From contig JAVEYG010000003.1 of the NCBI GenBank assembly GCA_034003625.1, forward strand, positions 124,001 to 188,000: 64,000 bases of DNA, read 5' to 3'. Below are positions 51,802-61,387 of this stretch, piece after piece. The position numbers and the translations under genes are program-made. How positions within the stretch are numbered: position 1 is the first letter of the stretch; each line of letters starts with the position of its first letter. The notes below the pieces were generated by a model. It was not told where the DNA came from. It did not search any database and saw only the letters and a list, made by a program, of their open reading frames with translations. This stretch comes from GWE2-42-39 sp034003625. GTDB lineage: Bacteria > Bacteroidota > Bacteroidia > Bacteroidales > Prolixibacteraceae.

Positions 51802-52911
51802 TTATTTTTTGGAGGGTTCGCCCGGCCTGAATTTCCGTTTGTTCCGCTTGTTTTTTATTTTTCGTTTTTCATTTCTGCGAATGATCTCATCGTTTACCGA
51901 ACCAACCTGCAGGGTAGGCTCCTTGTTTATAACGGCCGGTGTGCCTATGTTCTGTAACGATGGTTTTTCTCCCCGTTTATTCTGGTTAATAATCTTCTTT
52001 ACATCTTCCAGGTCGAGGGCGAAGCTCCCTGCCGCCGGCTGGTCGGGGTAGATATACCATATTTTCTTCTGAAGAATATCGGTTTTGAAATGACGTGCCA
52101 AGCCTTTATCTGTTTCTAAGTCCAGTAGTTCGTTGGGGAAATCTTCCTGCGCTTCCAGGTAATGGTCAAGTTCATATATCAGGCAACATTTCAGTTTGCC
52201 GCAACGTCCGGCCATTTTCTCGGCGCTGGGCGAGAGGCCTTGTTTTAATGCCATTTCTGAAGTGATGCTCGAAAAATCGGTACGCCATGTCGAACAGCAT
52301 AGTTCTCTTCCGCAGGAGCCAAAGCCGCCCACGCGTCCCGCTTCCTGTCGTACCCCGATTTGCTTCATTTCTACTTTGATGCGGAATTCCGAAGCGTAGC
52401 GTTTGATCAGTTCGCGGAAGTCGACCCGTTCGTCGGCAATGTAATAGAAGATGGCCTTCACCCCGTCGCCGCGAAATTCCACATCGCCGATCTTCATATC
52501 CAGTCCGAGTTGGGCTGCCAGTTGTCGCGCCCTGATCATTACTTCTTTTTCGCGTTTTTTGGCAGCTTCCCATTTCTCGGTATCGCCGGCACCGGCTTTG
52601 CGGTAAATTTTTAATAAAGTATACCGGTGGGGATTTTTTATTTTGCGTTTAAACTGGAGTTCGGCCAATCGTCCGGTGAGCGATACATAGCCTACATCGT
52701 GCCCGGGCGAACTGGCGACCACTACCAAGTCGTCGCGCTTCAGCGGGATGCCGTCTTCATTCAGGAAAAACTCCTTACGGGTTCCTTTGAAACGTACTTC
52801 CACTATCTTACTGAGGTGGGCCGTATCGGGCAGATCGTTCAGCCAGTCATAGGTTCCAAGCATTTTGGGGCGGTCAAGGTCTGTATTTAGGGTGCATCCG
52901 TTACAACTCAT
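51802..52911 (-). CDS. PSP1/RicT-like protein
   Basis: A 369-residue PSP1-domain protein of the YaaT/RicT family. A cysteine-containing N-terminus (MSCNGCTLN) precedes the conserved core with VEVRFKGTRKEFF and, after about residue 190, VRQEAGRVGGFGSCGRELCC and MAGRCGKLKCCLIYE, the cysteine-rich segment that binds an Fe-S cluster in the Ric complex. RicT with RicA/RicF affects RNA processing in Bacillus; its role in Bacteroidota is unclear. The ATG at 52911 is chosen because it places the MSCNGC start right after a ribosome-site-like AAACAAATATC region; the open frame extends upstream. Confidence 0.88.
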   Translation of the reverse strand: MSCNGCTLNTDLDRPKMLGTYDWLNDLPDTAHLSKIVEVRFKGTRKEFFLNEDGIPLKRDDLVVVASSPGHDVGYVSLTGRLAELQFKRKIKNPHRYTLLKIYRKAGAGDTEKWEAAKKREKEVMIRARQLAAQLGLDMKIGDVEFRGDGVKAIFYYIADERVDFRELIKRYASEFRIKVEMKQIGVRQEAGRVGGFGSCGRELCCSTWRTDFSSITSEMALKQGLSPSAEKMAGRCGKLKCCLIYELDHYLEAQEDFPNELLDLETDKGLARHFKTDILQKKIWYIYPDQPAAGSFALDLEDVKKIINQNKRGEKPSLQNIGTPAVINKEPTLQVGSVNDEIIRRNEKRKIKNKRNKRKFRPGEPSKK

Positions 52912-53046
52912 GATATTTGTTTTAGGGCGGCAAAAGTACATTCTTTTACCGTATATGTTTGTATGGTTTCAGTGATTAAAACAAACGGAACATCGGTTTG
53001 TTAATACAAATGATACTTTTTTATGTCTGACTAAAATCAAAAAACT

Positions 53047-53469
53047 ATGAATTTCGCTGAAATCTTTTCGAATCTGAACTACTGGGCTGTCTTCATTGCC
53101 GCACTGAGCACCTTTGCTGTCGGGGGCCTTTGGTATTCGTCCATCCTGTTTGGTAAAAGGTGGATGGAACTGAATGGGTTCACGAAGGAAAGCCTGAGAG
53201 AAAACAGCCGCCCGATGGGTACGATCATGGGAACTTCTTTTGTTGCGTCGTTACTTTCTGCTATTGTACTGGCCATGTTTCTGGGGGCAGAATCGAACGT
53301 TGGGTTCGGGGTGTTTGCCGGATTGATGATCGGCATTTTCTGGATAGGAACAGCCCGGTTGAACAATGTGCTCTACGAAAACCAGAAATTTGGTTTGTTT
53401 TTTATTCACGCCGGGTACGATGTGGTAAGTTATGCCATCATGGGGGCAATCATTGGCGGCTGGCATTGA
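53047..53469 (+). CDS. DUF1761 membrane protein
   Basis: A 140-residue protein with four TM helices. NYWAVFIAALSTFAVGGLWYSSILFGKRWMELNGF (read in parts) is the DUF1761 start, with the conserved W-Y and K-W-M-E residues. The family is uncharacterised. Single gene with its own terminator; ATG at 53047. Confidence 0.85.
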   Translation: MNFAEIFSNLNYWAVFIAALSTFAVGGLWYSSILFGKRWMELNGFTKESLRENSRPMGTIMGTSFVASLLSAIVLAMFLGAESNVGFGVFAGLMIGIFWIGTARLNNVLYENQKFGLFFIHAGYDVVSYAIMGAIIGGWH

Positions 53470-53493
53470 ACAGGAAGATATAAAAAATTTCAG

Positions 53494-53524
53494 GCAGGGA
53501 GCGGATTAGTTTCCTGCTTTTTTT
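53494..53524 (+). terminator. Terminator after the DUF1761 gene
   Basis: GCAGG (53494-53498) pairs with CCTGC (53513-53517), extended by partial pairing inside, followed by TTTTTTT. It lies between the DUF1761 stop and the DUF4105 gene. Confidence 0.6.
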
Positions 53525-53546
53525 GTTCTTTTAACGAAAAAAAGGA

Positions 53547-54749
53547 ATGTGCCGTAAGCTGCTTTTTATATTTCCGGCTTTGTTTTTATTGTTTGCCTCA
53601 TTACTGCAGGCAAAGTCGCTCATGCTTTCGGATAAGGCAGTCGTAAGCATCCTGACCTGTGGCCCCAACAAAGAAATATATGCCCTGTACGGGCATACGG
53701 CCATCCGGGTGAGCGACCCGGTACGAAATATCGATTTGGCCTTTAATTACGGAGTTTTCAGTTTCGATAAGCCGAATTTTATATACCGTTTTGCCAAAGG
53801 AGAAACCGATTATCTGTTATACCCATACCAATTCCTTGATTTTTTCTCAGGATACCAAAAAGATCAGCGAAGTGTGTACGAACAGGTGCTAAATCTCACA
53901 CAAAAGGAAAAACAGCAGTTGTTCGATTTTCTGATCTGGAATGCACGGGAAGAAAACCGCGAATACCGGTACAATTTTTTCTTCGACAACTGTGCCAGCC
54001 GGGTGCGCGATGTGGTAGAGAAACAGGTGGAAGGGGAGATTATTTTTCCTGAGAAAAGCGACAATCCAAAGACTTTCCGGCAACTGATAAAGATGTACCA
54101 CCGTCGCGACCGCTGGCTGAATTTTGGCATTGACCTGGTGGTTTGCGCTCCCGCCGACCGTTTTGCAACGCCTTACGAAGAAATGTTTTTGCCCGGCTAT
54201 CTGATGGCCCACTTCGCCCGTGCACAAATACAGGATGAAAACGGCAACAAGCCGTTGGTTACTGAAACAAGGACCCTGTTTGAAACAACCCTGCCGAAAC
54301 AGTCTCCTGCTTTCAGCATTGCCAGTCCGGGGATTGTTTTTCTACTAATTGTGCTGCTGGTTGTTTGTATATCGGTATGCCAGTTCAGAAAAAGCAAAAT
54401 ACCGGCAGGCGCCGATTACCTGGTTTATGGAGTGAATGGGCTGATGGGCTTGATTTTGCTGTGGTTTGTACTGTACTCCGAACATCCGGCCATGTCGCCC
54501 AACTATAACTTAGTATGGGCCATGCCGTTGAACCTGCTTTTTGCGGTGGTTTGGGCCGTCAAAAAATGGCGTCCGGTAACCCGCTGGTACCATGTCTTCA
54601 TGCTGGTTTGGATGTTGCTGTTTGTCATATTTGGATCTCTGCTGCCGCAATCGTTTCATCCGGTGTTTTATCTTTTTGTACTGATGGTTTTAAGCCGGGC
54701 AGCGCTGCATTCCATTTTTGTTTTCAGGAAAAAGAAAGAGCAGGATTAA
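53547..54749 (+). CDS. DUF4105 membrane protein, possible lipoprotein N-acyltransferase (Lnb type)
   Basis: A 400-residue protein: signal peptide (about 1-22), a periplasmic DUF4105 domain (about 28-250) with YALYGHTAIRVSD and FFDNCASRVRDVV, whose histidine and cysteine could form a catalytic pair, and four to five C-terminal TM helices. DUF4105 proteins of Bacteroides have been reported as lipoprotein N-acyltransferases (Lnb); I rely on memory for this. Such an enzyme would finish triacylated lipoproteins in a phylum lacking standard Lnt. ATG at 53547 after a GGA ribosome site. Confidence 0.82.
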   Translation: MCRKLLFIFPALFLLFASLLQAKSLMLSDKAVVSILTCGPNKEIYALYGHTAIRVSDPVRNIDLAFNYGVFSFDKPNFIYRFAKGETDYLLYPYQFLDFFSGYQKDQRSVYEQVLNLTQKEKQQLFDFLIWNAREENREYRYNFFFDNCASRVRDVVEKQVEGEIIFPEKSDNPKTFRQLIKMYHRRDRWLNFGIDLVVCAPADRFATPYEEMFLPGYLMAHFARAQIQDENGNKPLVTETRTLFETTLPKQSPAFSIASPGIVFLLIVLLVVCISVCQFRKSKIPAGADYLVYGVNGLMGLILLWFVLYSEHPAMSPNYNLVWAMPLNLLFAVVWAVKKWRPVTRWYHVFMLVWMLLFVIFGSLLPQSFHPVFYLFVLMVLSRAALHSIFVFRKKKEQD

Positions 54750-54828
54750 AACACGGAGACGAAAATATTATCCGGAGATAATGCTCCATATTCAATTTGT
54801 ACTCTCGGATTTTAAGTCCATTATTTTT

Positions 54829-55479
54829 TTATTCAAATTGTATTTTTCCAAAAAATTCGGGCCGGTGATAATCCGGTTTTTCGGTTTTTATCGGGTTCCA
54901 GGTAACAAAATGAGGCTCGGCCAGATCGTCGCCGCACTTATAAAAATTTCCGGAGGAAGAAAGCCCGCTGAGTTTTTCAATGTGGTCGTGTATAAAACAG
55001 GAAACCGGTATCTGCACAAACAGTTCCCAGGAGAAGTCGCCGTGCCGTTCGGGAAAAGGCTCTGTTCCCAGCGATGACCGGATGGTTATGTTCCTGATGG
55101 TTTCAACCGGCAGTCGCTGACGGTTGTGGCGGCCATTGCCGTACCCGACAAGCGGGACACCGATACAGCTGAACTCAAAATTGTAATAGTTCCCGTCGTC
55201 CCGGGGCGAAATAAAAAATTCAACGCAACTGTCCTTGTACACATCGCCGTTAATTGCGGATGCTTTTGCCCCGATATTTTTTTCGCGGACGTAAAATTTC
55301 AGCAGGATATGGTCCCCTGAATGGGCAATTCGGAGTTTCACTTCCGGGCGGTAAGAAAAGCCTGACCAGTTAATCTGCTCAACGGGAACAAGATCGCATT
55401 GTTCTTCCAGCGTTTTTTCAGCCTGAGGATGGTCGACTAATCCCAGGTTTTTAATGGTTAAGGTTTGCATATTGGTCAT
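54829..55479 (-). CDS. CBM9-like carbohydrate-binding family protein
   Basis: A 216-residue protein with the beta-sandwich pattern of family 9-like carbohydrate-binding proteins: KLRIAHSGDHILLKFYVREKN, YKDSCVEFFISP, YYNFEFSCIG, FSWELFVQIP and a late FVTWNPIKTEKPDYHRPEFFG. These proteins bind sugars or related ligands; catalysis is not known. The open frame extends to 55641 with a signal-peptide-like segment, but a -7 box (55496-55503) and a ribosome site lie inside that extension, so the start at 55479 (or 55470) is preferred. If the longer form is real the protein would be exported. Confidence 0.78.
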   Translation of the reverse strand: MTNMQTLTIKNLGLVDHPQAEKTLEEQCDLVPVEQINWSGFSYRPEVKLRIAHSGDHILLKFYVREKNIGAKASAINGDVYKDSCVEFFISPRDDGNYYNFEFSCIGVPLVGYGNGRHNRQRLPVETIRNITIRSSLGTEPFPERHGDFSWELFVQIPVSCFIHDHIEKLSGLSSSGNFYKCGDDLAEPHFVTWNPIKTEKPDYHRPEFFGKIQFE

Positions 55480-55495
55480 TTCTTTTTGTGAAAGA

Positions 55496-55503
55496 CAAAA
55501 ATA
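55496..55503 (-). promoter_or_regulatory. -7 box for the CBM9-like gene
   Basis: TATTTTTG on the minus strand (55503-55496) matches TAnnTTTG 17 bases before the proposed start at 55479. It argues against the longer open frame starting at 55641. Confidence 0.4.
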
Positions 55504-55675
55504 ACGATTTTGATCGTTTGTTGGCACCTGTCTGGCATTAATCGAAGCAGGGCAAAAGAAAATGATTGCTGTAAGAAAAATTCCCGTCAACCTGTTTCCG
55601 GGGAATCTGATATCAATTAATTTTTCGGTGATTCGTTTCATTTTTTACTATAAAGAAAGGAAATGCCCGGGAGAT

Positions 55676-56341
55676 TTAAAAACCCAGTTTACCTAAGTTG
55701 TCGAATTTCTTCTGATAGTCCCTCATCGAATGGCGGATCACTTCATAAGCTTCTTTAACCCCGTAGGTATGGGTGATTTCCGTGTTGCTGTCGACCCCGG
55801 GCATATCTTTGTAGGTCAGGAAATAGTGTTCCAGCCGTTTGATCACAATGTCGGGGCATTCCGATATGTCGTTCATGTGGCCGTATACAATATCATTGCT
55901 CAGTACGGCAATAATTTTATCGTCAGCCTCGTTCCCATCAATCATTCGGAACCCTCCGATAGGACGGGCATTTACAAGAATATCGCCATGAGCGATGGTT
56001 TTTTCCGTGAGCACACAAATATCGAGGGGGTCGCCGTCGCCCAGGATGTTTTTCTTGCCTGAGCGTTCCATGCAAAACTGTCCGACTTCTTCCCCACAAA
56101 ATGTTTGTGGCAGAAAACCGTAAAGCGCCGGCACCACATTTGAAAATTTCTGAGGACGGTCGAGTCGCAGATAACCACTGTCTTTATCAATTTCATACTT
56201 CACCGTGTCGGTCGAAACTACTTCGATAAAAGAAGTTACGATTTCCGGGGCATCTTTTCCCAGAAAGACCCCATGCCAGGGATGTGATTTATAGCGAAGG
56301 CCCATTAGCCGGCCAATCGGGTCAGAAAGTCTGTCAGCCAT
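55676..56341 (-). CDS. ppa: Inorganic pyrophosphatase, family I
   Basis: A 221-residue soluble pyrophosphatase. The signature DGDPLDICVLTE with the metal-binding aspartates is present, along with EIDKDSGYLRLDRP and IDGNEADDKIIAV. The enzyme hydrolyses PPi to drive biosynthesis. The length and the N-terminal MADRLSDPIGRLMGLRYKSHPWHGVFLG extension fit the variant common in Bacteroidota. ATG at 56341. Confidence 0.95.
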   Translation of the reverse strand: MADRLSDPIGRLMGLRYKSHPWHGVFLGKDAPEIVTSFIEVVSTDTVKYEIDKDSGYLRLDRPQKFSNVVPALYGFLPQTFCGEEVGQFCMERSGKKNILGDGDPLDICVLTEKTIAHGDILVNARPIGGFRMIDGNEADDKIIAVLSNDIVYGHMNDISECPDIVIKRLEHYFLTYKDMPGVDSNTEITHTYGVKEAYEVIRHSMRDYQKKFDNLGKLGF

Positions 56342-56490
56342 AATTTCCAGTTCTTAGTACATATAAGGCATGTAACCGTTTGATTGAAAAAAAGTTTTAT
56401 AAAAAATTAAAAAACAGGCAACCGTTCCGTTGTTTTTTATTTTTCGTGGGCGAAGCTAAGCAATAAAAGAATAAGATATTTGCAGAATGG

Positions 56491-57981
56491 TCAGATTGTG
56501 AATTTTTCACTTGATTTTGTTTCTCCTTTGCGATCAACTGTCACAATTTGGTAAGTATTTCCAGCAGATGCCGAAGAATCGAGATAATTCATTTTTACGT
56601 TTGATGTTAGTGGACGATGATCGACCCGGTAAATTATTTCCCCGTTTTTCAGAATGTTGTAATGCGAAACCGGATTTTGCCCTGCGTAAGCCATTGCCCA
56701 GCATAAAGTGACGGTGCTCCCCACTCTCTTAATCTGGATATCCTGAGGTGCTGTCAGTCCCTGGTATTCCTTCTGAAAGTAATTTGTTTTTCCTTCTTTT
56801 GCCAGATTTCCCAGTTCCTCTGCTTCTTCTCGCTTTTGTTCCGACATTCCGTTGGGAGTGATCTGGGCAGCATAGAAATTTTGTATTAATTGACATTTGA
56901 CCGGGTCTTTGTCGATATGTCCGATTCCAATAATAACTGTGTGCACACCGGGCGTTGTCAGTGCATATTCAATCAGCGGGCGACTGGGCAGTTGCTTGGT
57001 TCCTACTTTACGGACCACATCAGACGGCGTGCGCGACCATCTTGCATCTTTGTCGTACATAGCTCCGTCGGCAAAAACCTTCATACCAATTACGGCCATA
57101 TTTTTGGCAGTTGCAACCGGGATCACATTGTGCTGCATATTGAACATCTTCCGGTCGTTCACATTGATTGCTACTAACATGGCATCCAAAATACCAAATT
57201 CGTCGCGCTGTATCATTTCGATCATCACGGGAGGGTTGTTATGTCCGGAAAAACCTATGTGTTTGACCAGTTTTTCCCGCTTGGGGTTCATTCCGGTATA
57301 GTTGGTTCCGTCGCGGTAATCACGCAAAGCCACAAAAGCGCCAAAATTTTCATTTGTATCAAGCGGAGTCTCCAATCCTTTGTAAAGCACATCAATTTCT
57401 TCCATAGAATTGAGGTTGTGGGCCAGGATCATATCCAGGTATGCCCCATTCGGGTAATTTCCCTGCCCGTCGCCGAATATTTGGGAGAGAGAACGTTTCA
57501 GGTCGGCCACAGCTCCTTCTCCGTGATTGCCGTTGGTGCGGTTGTTTACATTCTTCATTTCCGGGTATCCGCCTTTTGCCCAGCGTATATGGGTTTTACT
57601 GGTCAGAAAGATGGATTCGCGCAAGCGGCGGTTGTAGTTTTCTGTTCCCGGGATCAGATTTAGTTTCTGAAATGCCTTGCCGATATTTTCCTGGCTGGGA
57701 CCGTATAAATTGGATGTATCGAAATAATTGATGCCCATGTCGACCGCTTTCAGGACAATTTCCACCGGGTCCACATCTTCCGGTGTCCATTGTAGTGAAG
57801 CTTGCCCTCCCAAACCGAGCGTGGTCACTTCAAAATCGATTTTTCCGAACTTTCGTTTTAACGGAGGGGGAAGAAAATTAACTCCCGCTGAGTCTAAATG
57901 AAGCAATGACAAACCAAACGTGGTGGCTGCCGATAATCTTAAAAAGTCTCTGCGGTTAAGAGTAGAACTTTTTTTCTTCAT
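56491..57981 (-). CDS. Tat-exported aldo/keto reductase with C-terminal Fn3-like domain
   Basis: A 496-residue protein. The N-terminus has a twin-arginine signal (NRRDFLRLSAATTFGLSLL). The AKR barrel (about 45-400) keeps the tetrad: D in YFDTSNLYG, Y in the same motif, K in TSKTHIRW and H in LAHNLNS. The last ~80 residues (APQDIQIKRVGSTVTLCW onward) look like a fibronectin type III domain. Exported AKRs of this kind are common in Bacteroidota and Planctomycetes; substrate unknown. ATG at 57981. Confidence 0.9.
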   Translation of the reverse strand: MKKKSSTLNRRDFLRLSAATTFGLSLLHLDSAGVNFLPPPLKRKFGKIDFEVTTLGLGGQASLQWTPEDVDPVEIVLKAVDMGINYFDTSNLYGPSQENIGKAFQKLNLIPGTENYNRRLRESIFLTSKTHIRWAKGGYPEMKNVNNRTNGNHGEGAVADLKRSLSQIFGDGQGNYPNGAYLDMILAHNLNSMEEIDVLYKGLETPLDTNENFGAFVALRDYRDGTNYTGMNPKREKLVKHIGFSGHNNPPVMIEMIQRDEFGILDAMLVAINVNDRKMFNMQHNVIPVATAKNMAVIGMKVFADGAMYDKDARWSRTPSDVVRKVGTKQLPSRPLIEYALTTPGVHTVIIGIGHIDKDPVKCQLIQNFYAAQITPNGMSEQKREEAEELGNLAKEGKTNYFQKEYQGLTAPQDIQIKRVGSTVTLCWAMAYAGQNPVSHYNILKNGEIIYRVDHRPLTSNVKMNYLDSSASAGNTYQIVTVDRKGETKSSEKFTI

Positions 57982-58349
57982 AGCAGTTTCGGATTAGGTT
58001 CAGCAAGTTACAAAGTTTTTCGGTACGCAGGAACCAAACGCCGTTTTTTTAGGGGGTAAATTCTGTTAATAATTATAAATGAGCGACCTCTCGTCCTATC
58101 TTACCGTTTAATTAAATAAAGCAAAGAGGACGAAAACAGCGGTTTGTCCGCCGGTATTCTTTCTTTTCTTCTTTTCAATGAACCTGTTTTCTGTTTCGGA
58201 ATTTTACTGTCTGGCAGGAAACTGTAAATGCGTTGAATTTTTTCAGGGAAAACCAGTAATTTTATTTGTATCTTGACGTCTTATTTTGACAGTTGTATAT
58301 AGTAATACACCAGAAACTTACAATTTTATTCATCATAACAACCTTTGCA
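57982..58349. other. Gene-free divergent spacer
   Basis: A 368-base AT-rich gap between two divergent genes, both encoding Tat-type exported proteins. No coding frame, clear terminator or repeat was seen; promoters for both genes must lie here but no full TTTG/TAnnTTTG pair was recognised with confidence. Confidence 0.5.
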
Positions 58350-59876
58350 ATGAGTATTAACCGTAGAATTTTTTTAAAATCCAGCGGGACAGCAATGGTG
58401 GGGACCATGTTGTTGCCTCCGTTGTTCCAGTCTTGTGGGGGACCAAATGTATCCATGGAAATGCAGGCATATCTCGATCACTTTGAAGTGACCCTGCCCA
58501 TGCTGCAAAAAATAGTTGCGGCGGCAATGGGCAAAGGCGGCACTTATGCCGACCTGTTTTTTGAGCATAAAATTAGTAATAACCTTGGGTTGCAGGATGG
58601 CAAAGTAAACCGCGCTTATTCGAATATCGATTACGGCGTGGGCATCCGGGTGCTGAATGGCGATCAGACCGGTTTTGCCTATTCGGAAACTGTGACGATG
58701 GAAGCCATGTTGAAGGCGGCACAAACTGCGGCCAATATTGCCAGCGGGGCTTCGGCTGCCGGAGCAGTGAATGTTGCGGAAGCCGCACCTGCCAACTATT
58801 ACGCCATTCAGAAAACATGGGAGGAGGTTTCAGTAAAAGATAAAATCCCCTTTGTTCAGAAACTGAACGACAAAGTTTTTTCGATGGACGAACGGGTGAT
58901 TAAAGTCAATGCGTTCCTGAACGATGAAACCGGCTATGTCATGTTGTTCAACTCGGAGGGCACTCTGACTTATGATTATCGGCCAATGGTAAGTTTCGGC
59001 TTAGTGACTGTGATGCAGAAAGATGGGCGCATTGAAAATTCATATGTGGCACGTTCGTTTCGGAAAGGCTTTGAATTTCTTGGCGACGACATAATCGATA
59101 CACTGGCTGATGAGGGGATTAAACAAACTTCGTTGTTGTTTGAAGCGACCAAACCCAAAGCCGGTGAGATGCCGGTAGTGATGGGCGCGGGAGGCTCGGG
59201 CATCCTGCTCCACGAAGCCATCGGGCATACGTTTGAAGCAGATTTTAACCGCAAAGGAACTTCCATTTTTGCGGACAAACTAGGCAAAAAAGTAGCCGAG
59301 AATTTCATCAATATAATCGACGACGGGACATTGCCATCAAACCGGGGTTCTATTAATGTGGACGACGAGGGAGTGGTTTCGCAGAAAACCTATTTAGTAA
59401 AAGATGGCATTTTAAACAGTTACATTCATGACCGTATTAGTGCCAATTATTATAAAATCCCGTCAACCGGGAACGGACGGCGCGAGTCGTTCCGCCATGT
59501 ACCGATTCCGCGAATGCGCGCTACTTATATGGAAGCAGGTACAGCAACCCGTGAAGACATTATTTCGGAGGTGAAATACGGGATTTATGTTGACAGTTTC
59601 AGTAACGGGGAAGTGAAAATTGGTGCCGGTGATTTTACCTTCTTTGTAAATACCGGTTACCTGATTGAAAATGGTAAACTGACCCGCCCGATCAAGGACA
59701 TAAATATCATCGGGAATGGGCCGCAGGCGCTTGCTGATATTACTATTGCAGCCAATGATTACAAAATCGACAATGGCACCTGGACCTGCGGAAAAGACGG
59801 ACAATCGGTACCCGTAACCTGTGGACTGCCGTCGGTTTTGGTAAAAAAACTGACTGTTGGCGGCACCAATGCCTGA
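58350..59876 (+). CDS. TldD-family metalloprotease with Tat signal and lipobox
   Basis: A 508-residue TldD homologue. The N-terminus reads SINRRIFLKSSG, a twin-arginine motif, followed by a hydrophobic stretch and lipobox-like LFQSC (C29), so the protein is probably exported and lipidated. The zinc motif appears as LLHEAIGHTFEADF (HExxxH), and EAGTATREDIISEVKYGIYV and GNGPQALADITI are further TldD landmarks. In other bacteria TldD works with TldE in the cytoplasm to trim peptides. The partner gene follows 29 bases downstream. ATG at 58350 is chosen over an upstream in-frame start at 58293 because it places the RR motif correctly. Confidence 0.92.
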   Translation: MSINRRIFLKSSGTAMVGTMLLPPLFQSCGGPNVSMEMQAYLDHFEVTLPMLQKIVAAAMGKGGTYADLFFEHKISNNLGLQDGKVNRAYSNIDYGVGIRVLNGDQTGFAYSETVTMEAMLKAAQTAANIASGASAAGAVNVAEAAPANYYAIQKTWEEVSVKDKIPFVQKLNDKVFSMDERVIKVNAFLNDETGYVMLFNSEGTLTYDYRPMVSFGLVTVMQKDGRIENSYVARSFRKGFEFLGDDIIDTLADEGIKQTSLLFEATKPKAGEMPVVMGAGGSGILLHEAIGHTFEADFNRKGTSIFADKLGKKVAENFINIIDDGTLPSNRGSINVDDEGVVSQKTYLVKDGILNSYIHDRISANYYKIPSTGNGRRESFRHVPIPRMRATYMEAGTATREDIISEVKYGIYVDSFSNGEVKIGAGDFTFFVNTGYLIENGKLTRPIKDINIIGNGPQALADITIAANDYKIDNGTWTCGKDGQSVPVTCGLPSVLVKKLTVGGTNA

Positions 59877-59905
59877 TTTCATTGTGAACCATAAAATCTG
59901 AAAAA

Positions 59906-61222
59906 ATGACAAAAGAAGAAAAATACAAGCTGGCCAAATGGGCAATGCACTATGCCATTGAAAAAGGGGCAGATCAGGCCAGGGTGAGCATCTCCGACAA
60001 TAAAAGCAGCGACATTGACGTCCGCGAAAACAAGATTGACACACTGAAAGAAGCTATCCAAAGCAAGCTGACTATTCATTTGTATGTGGATAAGAAATAC
60101 TCAGCTATTTCGACCAACCGACTGAATCAGCAGGAACTCGCCCGATTTATCGAAGAAGGTATTGAGACCACACGGTTTCTTGCTGAAGATGAATTTCGTA
60201 CGCTTCCTGAACCGGAATTATATTACAAAGGTGATGGCCCCGACCTCAAAGCCATTGACCCTGATTTTGATTCGGTGGATGCCAAAACCAAGATAGACAT
60301 GGTTTTCAATGTGGAAAATGAGATATATAAGAAGGATGACCGCATTATCTCGGTGACGGCTGGGTACAGCGATGGCGTCAGCTCTCGTATCATGGTAGCC
60401 AGCAATGGTTTTGAAGGCGACACGGCGAGCAGCTATTATTTTCTGAATGCCCAGGTGACTGTGAACGGTGGTGCGGCCCGGCCCGAATCGTCGGACTATA
60501 AAAGTTCGATTACATTCGGGCAATTAGAAAAAAGGGGCATTGCCGAAACAGCGCTGAAACGTGCGCTCGGTAAAATCGGACAGACAAAAATTGACTCAGG
60601 GAAATATACCATGATTGTGGAAAACCGTTCGGTTGGCCGTATTTTGGGGCCGGTGCTCAGTGCACTGAACGGAAGTTCCATTCAACAGAAAAACTCTTTC
60701 ATGATCGATAAGATGGACCAGCAATTTGGATCGCCCAGGTTAACATTGGTTGATGATCCGTTGATTATTGGCGGGCGCGGTTCCAAACTGTTCGATGCGG
60801 AAGGAATGGCCATGAAAAAACGGCCTGTCTTCGAAAAAGGCGTGCTGAAAACTTATTTCATTGATACTTATTATGGGAAAAAATTAGGTATGGCACCCAA
60901 TTCAGGCGAAACATCGAACCTGGTTTTTGAGCCCGGGGACAAAGACCTTGATGCCTTGGTCAAATTGCTGAAAAAGGGTATTCTGGTAACCGGTTTCAAC
61001 GGGGGAAACTGCAACAGTTCGACCGGAGATTTCTCGTATGGCATCGAAGGGTTCCTGATCGAGAACGGAGTAATGGTGAAACCGGTTTCGGAAATGAACA
61101 TTACCGGTAACATGCATAACCTTTGGGGCAACCTGGTTGAGTCCGGTTCCGATGTGCGGCTTGATTCGAGCTGGCGTATGCCTTCGTTGGTATTTGCCGA
61201 TGTAGATTTTAGCGGAATGTAG
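59906..61222 (+). CDS. TldE/PmbA-family protein
   Basis: A 438-residue TldD/PmbA-family protein that lacks the HExxxH motif, as is normal for TldE. It starts without any signal peptide (MTKEEKYKLAKWAMHYAIEKGADQARVS, read in parts) and ends with GNMHNLWGNLVESGSDVRLDSSWRMPSLVFADVDFSGM, the family C-terminus. It should pair with the TldD homologue encoded 29 bases upstream, yet that protein carries an export signal. The two genes clearly form an operon closed by the terminator at 61247-61279. Confidence 0.92.
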   Translation: MTKEEKYKLAKWAMHYAIEKGADQARVSISDNKSSDIDVRENKIDTLKEAIQSKLTIHLYVDKKYSAISTNRLNQQELARFIEEGIETTRFLAEDEFRTLPEPELYYKGDGPDLKAIDPDFDSVDAKTKIDMVFNVENEIYKKDDRIISVTAGYSDGVSSRIMVASNGFEGDTASSYYFLNAQVTVNGGAARPESSDYKSSITFGQLEKRGIAETALKRALGKIGQTKIDSGKYTMIVENRSVGRILGPVLSALNGSSIQQKNSFMIDKMDQQFGSPRLTLVDDPLIIGGRGSKLFDAEGMAMKKRPVFEKGVLKTYFIDTYYGKKLGMAPNSGETSNLVFEPGDKDLDALVKLLKKGILVTGFNGGNCNSSTGDFSYGIEGFLIENGVMVKPVSEMNITGNMHNLWGNLVESGSDVRLDSSWRMPSLVFADVDFSGM

Positions 61223-61246
61223 AAAATGGTTTAATTCATATTGCTT

Positions 61247-61279
61247 AAAAGGATTTTCGGGTAACCGGGAATCCTTTTT
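61247..61279 (+). terminator. Terminator after the TldD/TldE operon
   Basis: AAAAGGATT (61247-61255) pairs perfectly with AATCCTTTT (61270-61278) across a 14-base loop, followed by TTTTTC. It lies 25 bases after the TldE stop codon. Confidence 0.75.
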
Positions 61280-61387
61280 CAGTTCATGGGCATTTTCTTT
61301 CAGATAATCTTTTTTCGTGAAACTTGTGTTACCCTTGAGTCGGGTTGCAATGATAAAACGATCGGGAAGAGATGAATTCAGGGGCGA

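Noticed and set aside
55480..55641. N-terminal extension of the CBM9-like protein with a signal-peptide-like segment
   Set aside because: A -7 promoter box and a ribosome site lie inside it, and the family usually starts near the shorter ATG; kept only as an alternative.
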